Assembly (NCBI GenBank): GCA_016218765.1
Contig: JACRCZ010000132.1
Location: 29,716 to 93,715 of the forward strand
DNA length: 64,000 nt
Source: Deltaproteobacteria bacterium
GTDB lineage: Bacteria > Myxococcota_A > Polyangia > DRWM01 > JAAZOP01
Direction: 5' to 3'
Part shown: in pieces, positions 17,608-26,823 of the stretch
Position numbering within the stretch: the first letter of the stretch is position 1
Layout: each line of letters opens with the position of its first letter
Made by a program: the position numbers and the translations under genes
Notes under the pieces: model-generated
What the model saw: only the letters and a program-made list of their open reading frames with translations
Database searches by the model: none
Told to the model about the DNA's origin: nothing

Positions 17608-20100
17608 ATGGTAAAAGAACGGGATGGGAGACTCGACATGGCGACCTTGAATCCGATCTCGCCCGAGGACTTCAAGTTCGGGGAACGGCTGCCGATTCTG
17701 CCGATCCGCAACGCGCTCCTGTTTCCGACGGCGGTTGCGCCGTTCGAGGTCGGCCGGCCGAAATCGCTCAAGCTGGTGCAGGACCTCGAGAAATCGCCCG
17801 ATCCCTACGTCGCCATCTTCGCGCAGCGCGACCCGAAGACTGATGACCCGACCGCCTCCGAGCTGTACCCGTTCGGCACCGCCGCGCGTGTGCTCAAGGT
17901 GATCAAGCACTCTTCGGGCTCCCTGAGCGTCATCCTCCAGGGCGGCGTCCGGATTCGCCTGGACGAGGTCGTCTCCCGGGAGCCGTACCTCATGGCGCGG
18001 GTGTCCCGCCTGCACGACGTGGTCGTGTTCGACGTGGAGACCGAGGCGCTGACGATGTCGCTCAAGGAGTCGGCCAAGGAGGTGGTCGAGCTGACGCCGG
18101 AGATGCCGCGCGAGGCGCTGGCGCTGATCGACTCCATCGAGCATCCCGGACAGCTTGCCGACCTGGTCGCGACGAACCTGGACATGCCGATCGATCAGAA
18201 GTCCGATCTGATCCAGACCGTCGACGTCAAGGAGCGCATTCGCAAGGTCTTACGTGTGCTTATGCGACAGGCGGAGATCCTCCGCATGAGGGAGAAGATC
18301 CGCTCGCAGGTCTCGGAAGAGATGAGCAAGACGCAGCGCGAGTACATGCTGCGCCAGCAGCTCAAGGCCATCAAGGAGGAGTTGGGCGAGGATGCGGACG
18401 AGTCCGGCGACCTCGACGGCATGGACGAGAAGATCTCCAAGATGGACCTGCCGGACGAGGCGCGCGAGACGGCGAACAAGCAGCTCAAGCGCCTCAAGTC
18501 GATGCAGATGGGCTCGGCCGAGTACACGGTCGCCCGCACGTACCTGGACTGGATTCTGGACCTGCCCTGGCGCAAGGAGACGGCCGACCAGATGGACATT
18601 CCGGGTGTGCGCAAGGTCCTGGACGAGGACCACCACGGCCTGGAGAAGGTGAAGAAGCGCATCGTCGAGTATCTGGCCGTCCGGAAGCTCAAGCCCGAGA
18701 AGAAGGGCCCCATCCTCTGCCTGGTCGGGCCGCCCGGCGTCGGCAAGACGTCTCTCGGCCGCTCCATCGCCCGCGCGTTGGGGCGCAAGTTCGTGCGGAT
18801 CTCGCTGGGCGGGGTGCACGACGAGGCGGCCATCCGCGGGCATCGGCGGACCTACGTCGGCGCCCTCCCCGGCCAGATCGTGCAGCAGCTCAAGAAGGCC
18901 GGGACGCGCAATCCGGTGTTCATGATGGACGAGGTCGACAAGATCGGCCATGACTTCCGCGGCGACCCGGCGGCCGCGCTGCTCGAGGTGCTGGACCCCG
19001 AGCAGAACGACAGTTTCTCCGACCACTACCTGGAGATCCCGTTCGATCTCTCGAAGGTGATGTTCATCACGACGGCGAACCTGCCCGATCCGATCCCCCC
19101 TCCCCTGCGCGACCGCATGGAGACGCTCGATCTGCCCGGCTACACCCGCCGCGAGAAGCTGGAGATCGCGAAGCGCCACCTCCTGCCGCGGCAGCTCGGC
19201 GAGCACGGGCTGGACGAGAAGAAGCTGGTGGTGCCGCCGGAGACGATCGAGTGCATCATCGACACCTACACGCGGGAGGCCGGCGTCCGGAACCTCGAAC
19301 GCTCGATCGCCGGCTGCTGCCGCGGGATCGCGGTCAAGATCGCCGAGGGGACGCTCAAGCCCGAGCAGCTTCCCGCGACGGTCGGCCCCGGCGACCTGCT
19401 CGAGTACCTCGGGCCGGCCAAGTTCATCTCCGAGGTGGCCGAGCGGACGGAGATTGCCGGGGTGGCGACGGGTCTGGTGTGGACCAGCACGGGCGGGGAC
19501 ATCATCTTCATCGAGGCGACGCGCATGCCGGGCAAGGGCAAGCTCTCGCTCACCGGGCAGCTCGGCGACGTGATGAAGGAGTCCGCGCAGGCGGCGCTCT
19601 CGTACGTGCGGGCCAACGCCGACCGTTACGGGCTGGAGGCGGCGATCTTCGAGAACAGCGACCTGCACATCCACGTGCCTGCGGGTGCGATTCCCAAGGA
19701 CGGGCCGAGTGCCGGGCTGCCGCTCTTCGTCGCGTTGACCTCGATGCTCACCGGGGTCCGCATCCAGCACGACGTGGCGATGACCGGGGAGATCACGCTC
19801 CGCGGGCGTCTCCTGCCCATCGGCGGGGTGAAGGAGAAGATCCTGGCCGCGCACCGTGCCGGCATCAAGCGCGTGCTCCTGCCCGAGCGCAACGGTCCCG
19901 ACCTCATCGAGGTGCCGAAGGAGGTCCGCGACGAGCTGGACCTGATCCAGCTCAAGTCGATGGAGGACGCGCTGCCGCTGGTGCTGGAGCCGAACGACCG
20001 TTTCCCGGCGTCCGGCAAGCCCGTCGCTCCGCAGAAGGCGGTGGCCGTCACCAAGAAGGTCCCGGGCCGCAAGTCCCTCCCGCCCGCGCCCCCGGACTGA
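17608..20100 (+). CDS. lon: ATP-dependent protease Lon
   Basis: A full-length Lon (830 residues) that unfolds and degrades damaged and regulatory proteins. The N-terminal substrate domain starts at LPILPIRNALLFP; the AAA+ module has Walker A GPPGVGKT (374-381) and Walker B in VFMMDEVDKIG; the C-terminal protease domain has the Ser/Lys dyad, S701 in PKDGPSAGLP and K744 in GGVKEKIL. An alternative start at 17638 (MATLNPISPED) has a GGGAG ribosome site and may be the true one; the 17608 start has GAGG in front. It has its own upstream region after the ClC gene and converges with the lipoprotein at 20110. Confidence 0.97.
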   Translation: MVKERDGRLDMATLNPISPEDFKFGERLPILPIRNALLFPTAVAPFEVGRPKSLKLVQDLEKSPDPYVAIFAQRDPKTDDPTASELYPFGTAARVLKVIKHSSGSLSVILQGGVRIRLDEVVSREPYLMARVSRLHDVVVFDVETEALTMSLKESAKEVVELTPEMPREALALIDSIEHPGQLADLVATNLDMPIDQKSDLIQTVDVKERIRKVLRVLMRQAEILRMREKIRSQVSEEMSKTQREYMLRQQLKAIKEELGEDADESGDLDGMDEKISKMDLPDEARETANKQLKRLKSMQMGSAEYTVARTYLDWILDLPWRKETADQMDIPGVRKVLDEDHHGLEKVKKRIVEYLAVRKLKPEKKGPILCLVGPPGVGKTSLGRSIARALGRKFVRISLGGVHDEAAIRGHRRTYVGALPGQIVQQLKKAGTRNPVFMMDEVDKIGHDFRGDPAAALLEVLDPEQNDSFSDHYLEIPFDLSKVMFITTANLPDPIPPPLRDRMETLDLPGYTRREKLEIAKRHLLPRQLGEHGLDEKKLVVPPETIECIIDTYTREAGVRNLERSIAGCCRGIAVKIAEGTLKPEQLPATVGPGDLLEYLGPAKFISEVAERTEIAGVATGLVWTSTGGDIIFIEATRMPGKGKLSLTGQLGDVMKESAQAALSYVRANADRYGLEAAIFENSDLHIHVPAGAIPKDGPSAGLPLFVALTSMLTGVRIQHDVAMTGEITLRGRLLPIGGVKEKILAAHRAGIKRVLLPERNGPDLIEVPKEVRDELDLIQLKSMEDALPLVLEPNDRFPASGKPVAPQKAVAVTKKVPGRKSLPPAPPD

Positions 20101-20109
20101 CGTTTCGCG

Positions 20110-20628
20110 TTACGGCGTGCTGGGCGGGTTGCCGGGGGCGAGCATCGCGGGGCCGCCGATTTCGAACGCGCCGGCCCCGCCGCCCATGATCTCGTCCTGG
20201 GTGAGCACGCGGCCGCCGCGGCAGGTGCAGGCGCAGTCCAGCTCGTCGGGGCCCAGGCAGGTGTAGTTGCCGTCGCCGAGCGGCTTGCAGCGGCAGTCCG
20301 TGGAGGCGCAGGCGCAGCCCATCTCCTCCAGGTCGGGCGACGCCGTGATCAGCGTGACCGGCTCGGCCCCCTCCCCGGCCGGGAGCGTCTCGACCACCTG
20401 CACCGGGAAGACCGCTTCGTCCGCCGCCCAGGGCGGCGGGTTCTCGGGGGCGATGCCTCGCGGGTCGTGTGCGGGATCGCCGGCGGACGGCGGCGCCTGG
20501 ACCAGTCCCCGGCCCACCCGGGACTCGTCGTTCCCCGTATCGCTGCACCCGGTCCACCCGGCGAAGAGGAGGACGCCGATCGCGGCGGGAAGAACGCTGT
20601 TCCTGCTCCATCGTTGCGTCGTCTTCAC
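20110..20628 (-). CDS. Small Cys-rich lipoprotein
   Basis: 172 residues from a GTG with the ribosome site GGGAG upstream. The signal (VLPAAIGVLLFAGW) ends in the lipobox-like WTGC. The mature part begins with an Asp/Pro-rich segment; a dense Cys cluster lies in the C-terminal third (GCACASTDCRC, then CLGPDELDCACTC). It closes the long minus-strand surface region and has no recognisable domain. The Cys spacing (CAC, CRC, CAC) could bind metal or form disulfides. Confidence 0.65.
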   Translation of the reverse strand: MKTTQRWSRNSVLPAAIGVLLFAGWTGCSDTGNDESRVGRGLVQAPPSAGDPAHDPRGIAPENPPPWAADEAVFPVQVVETLPAGEGAEPVTLITASPDLEEMGCACASTDCRCKPLGDGNYTCLGPDELDCACTCRGGRVLTQDEIMGGGAGAFEIGGPAMLAPGNPPSTP

Positions 20629-20654
20629 GTTTCCACTCCCTTCCAGGTCCGCCG

Positions 20655-22184
20655 CTACGGACAGGACACGTTGAAATCGTACGGTCCGCCCCCGGCGCTC
20701 GTGTCGACCACGATGTAGTACGTTCCCGCCGCCACCGTCGCCGTCGCCGACGTCGTGCTCCGCGCCAGGCACGAGCTCATGAGGCACGCGTCGCTGAGGA
20801 GGTACACGGTGGCGCCGGGCTCCGTGTCCGCCGCGTTGAACGTCACGGTGAGGGTCCCCGGCGAGGCCAGCGTCACCTGGTGGATCGCGTCGGCGCCGCC
20901 CGCGGTGTGCGTGCCGTCGGGGCAGACGAGGTTGCGGTACTCGTTCGGCCGCCCCATGGTGTTGCCGCCGGTCGTCCCGCCGCACTCGACTTCGCGGAAG
21001 ATGGGCGTCTCGTAGCTGCACGAGTCGGCGTCCTCGTCGCAGATGTCGGTGGTGCAGATGTTCCCGTCGTTGCAGGGGCTGGTCCCCAGGTCGCCGCGGC
21101 AGCGCAGGATCAAGTCGAGGCCGCGGCGGCAGGTCTCGCCCGTGATGCAGTAGAACGGATCGACGCACGAGGACCCCTCGGGCCGCTCCGTGTGGATGCA
21201 CCCCTCGGGCACCTCGCACGTGTCGACCGTGCACGGCTCATCGTCGTTGCAGTCCAGCGCGGTCGAGCTGTAGCACGAGCCGGAGAGGCAGGTGCCGAAG
21301 CCGGTGCAGATGTCGCCCGTGCCGCACGGCACGCCGTCGGTTCCCGCGCGCGCGCCGCAGAGGTGCGAGGAGGAGTCGCAGAAGTTCTCGGTGCACGGGT
21401 TGGTGTCGTCGCACGGATCGCCGAGGTGGCAGGTGAACGTGCAGCCGGGCTCGCAGCCGTCGCCCGCGACGGTGTTCCCGTCGTCGCACTCCTCGGTCCC
21501 CTCGACCAGGCCGTTGGGGCAGGACGAGGGGCAGTCGCCGCAGTCGGGCCAGCACGAGGTGCACGACTCGGTGACCGGGTTGCACGTGCCGTCGCCGCAA
21601 TCGACGGGCGGGGCGCAGTCGGCCGCACAGCCCTCGAAGGTCTCTCCCGCCTCGCACTCGCCGTTGCCGCACACCGGCGGGCACGTCGGGCAGTCTTCCG
21701 CGCAGTCCCAGCACGACTCGTAGTCGGGCTGGCAGCTCCCGTCGCCGCACCGCGGCGGGCAGGCGCCGCAGTCCAGCGTGCAGGTCTCGCAGCTCTCGCC
21801 CTCCTCGCACAGGCCGTTGGGACACACCGCCACCGGGACGTCCGCCCCGTCGTCTCCGCCGCCGTCGTCGGCGTCGCCGTCCGCGCCCGAGCCGTCGTCG
21901 TCCCCGTCGGCGTCGCCGTCCGGCCCGATCCCGTCCTCGGTCGTCCCGTCCGTGTCCGGCTCGACGTCGGCATCGGCGTCCGCGGCGCCGTCGTCGGCAT
22001 CCGCGCCGCCGTCGGCATCCGTCCCGCAGCCGGGGATGGCCGAGCAGCTTCCCCGCACGCACTGCTGGCACGCACCGCACTGGCTGCTGCGCGTGCACTC
22101 CTCGCTGCACGCCGCGCCCACCGCCAGCAGCCAGAGCAGGCCGAGCACGATTGCCGCCCGGGTCCTGGGTCTCGCCGTCATCAT
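20655..22184 (-). CDS. Asp-rich, Cys-rich lipoprotein with PPC-like C-terminal domain
   Basis: About 509 residues; two adjacent ATGs (22184, 22181) follow a GAGGAG ribosome site. The signal ends in VGAAC. Just after it comes a six-Cys knot (CSEECTRSSQCGACQQCVRG), then an Asp/Ala/Gly linker of about 65 residues. EGF/notch-like modules follow (GDGSCQPDYESCWDCAEDCP, CDDGNTVAGDGCEPGC, the myxobacterial Cys-repeat style). The last about 110 residues (GTLTVTFNAADTEPGATVYLL, AGTYYIVVD) look like a pre-peptidase C-terminal beta-sandwich. The head is paralogous to the 33371 protein and the tail to the 34404 protein. It is the partner of the giant lipoprotein directly upstream (37-base gap). Confidence 0.75.
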   Translation of the reverse strand: MMTARPRTRAAIVLGLLWLLAVGAACSEECTRSSQCGACQQCVRGSCSAIPGCGTDADGGADADDGAADADADVEPDTDGTTEDGIGPDGDADGDDDGSGADGDADDGGGDDGADVPVAVCPNGLCEEGESCETCTLDCGACPPRCGDGSCQPDYESCWDCAEDCPTCPPVCGNGECEAGETFEGCAADCAPPVDCGDGTCNPVTESCTSCWPDCGDCPSSCPNGLVEGTEECDDGNTVAGDGCEPGCTFTCHLGDPCDDTNPCTENFCDSSSHLCGARAGTDGVPCGTGDICTGFGTCLSGSCYSSTALDCNDDEPCTVDTCEVPEGCIHTERPEGSSCVDPFYCITGETCRRGLDLILRCRGDLGTSPCNDGNICTTDICDEDADSCSYETPIFREVECGGTTGGNTMGRPNEYRNLVCPDGTHTAGGADAIHQVTLASPGTLTVTFNAADTEPGATVYLLSDACLMSSCLARSTTSATATVAAGTYYIVVDTSAGGGPYDFNVSCP

Positions 22185-22221
22185 CCTACTCCTCGACACC
22201 ACCCCACGCTCCTGCGCGCCG

Positions 22222-25200
22222 TCAGTTGACGAACTCGATCGTGTACCAGCCGCCGCGCGGCGTGGCGGTGTAGGAATCCACCGCGAAGCGGTAGGTGCCG
22301 GCCGGCGCGTTCTGGAGGTAGAACTCCTCGTAGCCGCCGTTGCCGTACACGTCGCACCCGCGCCAGCCGCCGGCCGTCGTCCAGAACCAGCCGGCGCCGC
22401 GGCACCAGGCCCAGACGCTGGTCGGCGTGTAGATCCAGATCACGCCGTCCCAGAGGAAGGACGCGGCGCCGACCCAGACGTCGCCGCGCACGCGTGGGTA
22501 CAGCCGGACGCGCATGTTGCTCGTCGAGCCGGTCGTCCGGTAGTAGTAGACCTCGCGTCCCGGCCGCGCCGCGAGCGAGTTGTTGGGGTAGTCGTAGCTC
22601 TGCCCGTGGGCGGCCCACGGCCACGCCGGGATCTGGATCGCACCGTCCTCCCCGGCCGTGGCCGAGGTGGCGCCGCGCATGAGCGCGTTGCTGCCGTCCA
22701 GCGAGTCCATGATGGCGTCGCCGTCCTCGTCGCGCTCCACCCGCAGCGTGTAGTTGCCGCAGGCCCAGTTCGGGTAGTTGGTCACGCCGATGCCGGCCCA
22801 CCAGCCGGGCCGTACCCGGCCGGTCGCGATCATGCTGCCGTTGCCGACCGAGCCGTTCCGGTAGTGGAACGTGTCGTTGTCGCACGAGAAGAGGTACCAC
22901 GGGTCGCTGCACTGGTTGACCGCGAAGAACAACGTGTTGTTGAAGCCGCCCGGCGTCACCGTCCCGTCGACCCACGCCACGTAGCCGCGGTTCAAGGTGT
23001 TGAACGGCGCCGTGGCGTGGTTCACGTGGTAGAAGTTGAAGCGGTAGGCGGAGGTGTACGTGCTCTGCACGCAGTACGGCATGTTCGTCCACCAGTAGGT
23101 CGCCGAGGTGCAGGTGTTGCCCAGCCACGTGCCGCCGAGCTGCATCTCCGGCAGCGGCGGGTCGCTGCAGTCGCCCGTGTTCGCCGCCCGGCGATCGACG
23201 CGGATCTGGTAGGTGTTGCCCGCGCCGACGCTGTCGGCGACCACGTAGTTGCGCCCGATCGGGAAGAACAGGTCGCGCTGGCACGCGTCGTCCCCGTCGA
23301 AGGCCAGCGAGCCGGCGCGCCACGTCCAGCACGACGCCGGGCCCGCGTCGGAGCACGAGTAGTAGTAGCCGCCCACGCCGCAGCCCGCCGCGTTCTGGTA
23401 ATAGTACTGCACCGGGTTGAACGCCGCCGGCCCCGCCACCTCGACGCGATAGCGGTAGCTCGCGTACTCCGTCGGGACGTCGAAGTAGTGCACCAGGTCC
23501 GGATCGATCTGGTCGCCGTTGGCGTTGCCGCCCCCGCACGTCGAGGTGTAGTTGTCGCGCCCGCAGTACGTGTCGCCCGAGCCGGTCCAGACCATGGTCG
23601 CGCCGCTGCCGCTCGGCGTCAAGGCGCTGCCGTTGCAGACGTCGTTCGACGCCCACGCCGTGATGGGATGCGTGCAGGCACCCGCGCCGTCGCACTGGTC
23701 GGCGGTGCAGGCGTGCGTGTCCGCCGCGCAGGCGGTGCCCAGCGGCCGGTTCGTCCATGCCACGCGGCTCGTCGCCCCCTGGCACCACTGGCACTGGTTC
23801 GACGGGTTGACCGTCCCTTCGGCGTAGCACACGCCGCCGATGAGGCACCCGACGTTGATCTGGGTCGTGCAGCCGATGGCGCCCGCCCCGCACGTCCCGT
23901 TGCACGGCTCGATGGTGCACGCGAAGGCGTCCGCCGCGCAGTAGCCCGTCGTTCCCGCGGCGCGGCACACGTCTCCCGGACACGCCGTGCCCGTGCCGGG
24001 GCAGGTCTCCGGCGCGTCGCACGAGCCGATCGAGGCACGGCAGACCGTGGTGTTCGGCGCGAAGCCGTCCGCGGGACACGCGGGCGACGCTCCGGGACAG
24101 GTCTCGGCCACGTCGCAGGCGCCGGCCGAGGCGCGGCAGGGGAAGCCGGCGCCCCGGAAGGCGTCGACCGGGCAGGCGGCCGCGCCGCCGGGACAGTTTT
24201 CCGGGATGTCGCAGGCGCCCGCGCCGGCGCGACAGACCGTCGTCGCCGGCTGGAACGCGTTCGCCGGACAGGCCGCCGAGCCGCCGGTGCAGTTCTCCGC
24301 GATGTCGCAGGGCCCGGCCGAGGCGCGGCACGTGAAGGTGCCGGGCTGCAGGACGTCGGCCGGACAGACGGCCGAGCCGCCGGGACAGTTCTCCGCGGGA
24401 TCGCACGCGCCCGCCGAGGCGCGGCACGTGAACGTGTTCGGCTGGAACGCGTCGCCCGGACACTCGGCCGACGAGCCGGAGCAGTACTCGGCCAGGTCGC
24501 AACCGCCCGCCGCGGCCGAGCGGCAGATGTAGGTGTTCGGCCGGAACGTCGTCCCGGGGCACGTCGTGGTCGTCCCGTTGCAGACCCCGTTCGTCTCACA
24601 CGCGCCGGCCGCGCCCGCGCAGATCGTCCCCGCCGCCGCCGGCGTGCACGCGTCGGTGACCTCGTTGCACCCCGCGGTGCATCCGCCGACCGGGCAGCGC
24701 GCCCCCGCGCCGTTGCATGCCCCGGCGTTGCACGTATCCGTCAGCGTGCAGTACTGCCCGTCGTTGCACGCGGTCCCGCCCGGCTTGTTCGTCCACGCCG
24801 TCGCGCTCGTCGCCGGGTCGCACCACTGGCACTGGTTGGCCGGGTTCGTCGCGCCCGACGCGTAGCACGCGCCGCCGATGAAGCACCCCACCGCCACCTG
24901 GCACAGGTCCAGCGCCTCGTTGCACGACTGGCAGGCGGCCGAGCACGGGTTGCTGCCCGGGATGCAGGCTCCCGCCCCGTTGCATGCCTCGACCCCGTCG
25001 CACCACAGCCCGTCGCTGCACGACGTGCCCGCCGCGGCGAAGGTGCAGGCGTCCGTGGCCTCGTTGCAGCCCGTCACGCAGCCCGTCACCGGGCAGCGCG
25101 CGCCGGCGCCGTTGCACGACCCGGCGTTGCAGGTGTCCGTCAGCGTGCAGTACTGGCCGTCGTTGCACCCGGTCCCGTTCGGCTTCGGCGACCAGGCCGT

Positions 25201-25953
25201 CTGGCTCACCGCCGGCTGGCACGACTGGCACTGGTTGGCGGGGTTCGTCGCCCCGGCCCCGTAGCAGGCGCCGGCGATGCGGCACCAGCCCGCCAGGATG
25301 TCGCATGTCGCCGCCGCCTCGTTGCACGTCTCGCACACCAGCGAGCACGGGCTGAGGCCCGGGGAGCAGGCGCCCACGCCGTCGCAGGCGTCGACGCCGT
25401 TGCACCAGACGCCGTCGTCGCACGAGGTGCCCAGGGGCTCGTTCGTGTTGGTGCAGACGCCGGTGCCGCGGTTGCACCGGTCGGACGTGCAGGGAAGGGT
25501 GTCGTCGCAGTCGGCGTCATTCAGGCACCCGCCGCAGCCGGGCAGCGGCGAGCGCGGGAAGGAGCACGTGCCGTCGACGTTGCACACGTTCATCGTGCAG
25601 TCGTCGCCGTCGTCGCAGAGGTTGACGTAGACGCAGCCGTCGACGCTCTCGTCGCACGCGTCCGTCGTGCACGACTTCCCGTCGTCGCAGTTCACGGGTG
25701 CCGGCGACGGCTCGCAGTCGCCCCAGCAATTGCACGTCTCGGCCCCGTTGCAGAAGTACTCGTCCTGGCACGGAGCCGGGTCGTCGCAGCACGACTCCTC
25801 CGCGAACGTCGCCATCGCGATCTCCGGCGGCACTTCCGGCGCCGCCGCGGGGTCGTCGCCGGAGTTGCAGCCCACCCAGGGCAAGGCCAGGAGCGGCAGC
25901 CACAGGAGGAATCCGACCGGGCGTCCCACCGTTCCACTCGCACCGAACGTCAT
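22222..25953 (-). CDS. Giant Cys-rich lipoprotein with disintegrin-like repeats (paralogue 1)
   Basis: 1243 residues; ATG 25953 has GGAGGAG upstream and starts a signal ending PWVGC. The mature head reads PPEIAMATFAEESCC and CNGAETCNCWGDC, shared with the 35920 protein. Residues about 50-470 are Cys modules, including a block with NPANQCQ(S/W)C and NDGQYCTLTDTCNAG that occurs twice. Residues 475-667 hold six tandem disintegrin-like units. The remaining about 550 residues are Cys-poor beta domains with aromatic-rich strands (YRYRVEVAGP, NNTLFFAVNQ), perhaps PPC-like. Extracellular and probably disulfide-stabilised; likely adhesive or structural given the flanking pilin operon. No enzymatic motif was seen. 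Confidence 0.8.
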   Translation of the reverse strand: MTFGASGTVGRPVGFLLWLPLLALPWVGCNSGDDPAAAPEVPPEIAMATFAEESCCDDPAPCQDEYFCNGAETCNCWGDCEPSPAPVNCDDGKSCTTDACDESVDGCVYVNLCDDGDDCTMNVCNVDGTCSFPRSPLPGCGGCLNDADCDDTLPCTSDRCNRGTGVCTNTNEPLGTSCDDGVWCNGVDACDGVGACSPGLSPCSLVCETCNEAAATCDILAGWCRIAGACYGAGATNPANQCQSCQPAVSQTAWSPKPNGTGCNDGQYCTLTDTCNAGSCNGAGARCPVTGCVTGCNEATDACTFAAAGTSCSDGLWCDGVEACNGAGACIPGSNPCSAACQSCNEALDLCQVAVGCFIGGACYASGATNPANQCQWCDPATSATAWTNKPGGTACNDGQYCTLTDTCNAGACNGAGARCPVGGCTAGCNEVTDACTPAAAGTICAGAAGACETNGVCNGTTTTCPGTTFRPNTYICRSAAAGGCDLAEYCSGSSAECPGDAFQPNTFTCRASAGACDPAENCPGGSAVCPADVLQPGTFTCRASAGPCDIAENCTGGSAACPANAFQPATTVCRAGAGACDIPENCPGGAAACPVDAFRGAGFPCRASAGACDVAETCPGASPACPADGFAPNTTVCRASIGSCDAPETCPGTGTACPGDVCRAAGTTGYCAADAFACTIEPCNGTCGAGAIGCTTQINVGCLIGGVCYAEGTVNPSNQCQWCQGATSRVAWTNRPLGTACAADTHACTADQCDGAGACTHPITAWASNDVCNGSALTPSGSGATMVWTGSGDTYCGRDNYTSTCGGGNANGDQIDPDLVHYFDVPTEYASYRYRVEVAGPAAFNPVQYYYQNAAGCGVGGYYYSCSDAGPASCWTWRAGSLAFDGDDACQRDLFFPIGRNYVVADSVGAGNTYQIRVDRRAANTGDCSDPPLPEMQLGGTWLGNTCTSATYWWTNMPYCVQSTYTSAYRFNFYHVNHATAPFNTLNRGYVAWVDGTVTPGGFNNTLFFAVNQCSDPWYLFSCDNDTFHYRNGSVGNGSMIATGRVRPGWWAGIGVTNYPNWACGNYTLRVERDEDGDAIMDSLDGSNALMRGATSATAGEDGAIQIPAWPWAAHGQSYDYPNNSLAARPGREVYYYRTTGSTSNMRVRLYPRVRGDVWVGAASFLWDGVIWIYTPTSVWAWCRGAGWFWTTAGGWRGCDVYGNGGYEEFYLQNAPAGTYRFAVDSYTATPRGGWYTIEFVN
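23953..24531 (-). repeat. Six tandem disintegrin-like repeats (32 residues each)
   Basis: Encodes residues 475-667 of the giant lipoprotein. Each unit follows CRxxxGxCDxxExCxGxxxxCPxDxxxP. The first, GGCDLAEYCSGSSAECPGD, is nearly the textbook motif of the C-terminal half of ADAM/snake-venom disintegrin domains. Six Cys per unit are kept throughout. Confidence 0.8.
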
Positions 25954-26080
25954 CGGTCTCCTCCTTCCCGCCGCGGTCCCGCCGCCGCCGACCGGACGCC
26001 CCCCGGCGTCTCCCGCCACCCGCTGCCGTGCCCGTTCCGTCACCCGCCGCACGTCCATGTCGTCCCTCCGCCGCGGCCGC

Positions 26081-26788
26081 CTAGTCGATGAGCTCCGGAG
26101 GGAGCTCCTCCATCGACCGGTACTTCGTCAGGTCCTGAGCGGCCGGCCCCTCCGACCGCTCGTCCGCCAGGTTCTGGCGGACCAGCTCCATGAGCGACTC
26201 GTTCTCGATCGTGATCCGGACGTCCGCGCCGACCGTCGTGATCGACACGTTCACCTCGGCCGCCGGCGAGCCCGGCGGCTTGGGGTGCTGGCGGGAGAAC
26301 AGGGTCAGCCCGCCTTCCCGGTCCAGGCAATAGCGCCCGACGCAGCGGTCTCCCGTGCAGCCGGGCCGGGGGCCCACGGCCCACGAGCGGCACCGCGGCT
26401 GCGTTCCCGGTCCGGCCGCGGCCGCCGGCGTGCCGGGGTCCAGGTACCGCGTATAGAAGTCGACCACGTCGTCGAGCTTCGCGCGGCCGCGGACGTGCAC
26501 CCACGCCGCGTCCGGCTGCTCGGTCGTCGCGGGATCCCGCGCGAATCCCTCCGGGACCGCCGTCGAGAGTATCGGGTCGCGCGCCGGCTGCAGCGGCCGG
26601 GGACCGGCCGGAGGGGCGGCCACCAGCGGCGGCGGCGGCGGCGCGGCGACGACGGGCATGGGCCGGCTCGCCGGCGCCTCGTCGTCCCGCCCGCACCCGG
26701 GACCGATCGCGAGCAGCACGGCGCAGGAAGCCAGCAACGCTCGGCGCCACCGGTCCGCTGCCGCCCGCTCGTGCTCGTCCGTCCGCAT
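26081..26788 (-). CDS. Lipoprotein of unknown function in pilus cluster
   Basis: 235 residues; signal ending LLAIGPGC (lipobox-like), then a Pro/Ala linker (about 40-75) and a compact domain. Visible parts are a helix-strand stretch (AKLDDVVDFYTRYLDP), four Cys around RCRSWAVGPRPGCTGDRCVG, and a strand pair (VNVSITTVGADVRITIENES). It lies between pilY1 and the giant lipoprotein on the same strand, 35 bases after pilY1. It may be an assembly or anchoring factor; I do not recognise a family. Confidence 0.65.
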   Translation of the reverse strand: MRTDEHERAAADRWRRALLASCAVLLAIGPGCGRDDEAPASRPMPVVAAPPPPPLVAAPPAGPRPLQPARDPILSTAVPEGFARDPATTEQPDAAWVHVRGRAKLDDVVDFYTRYLDPGTPAAAAGPGTQPRCRSWAVGPRPGCTGDRCVGRYCLDREGGLTLFSRQHPKPPGSPAAEVNVSITTVGADVRITIENESLMELVRQNLADERSEGPAAQDLTKYRSMEELPPELID

Positions 26789-26823
26789 CGCTCCGCCGCC
26801 CTCCCCGGCTCTCCCCCTCTCTC

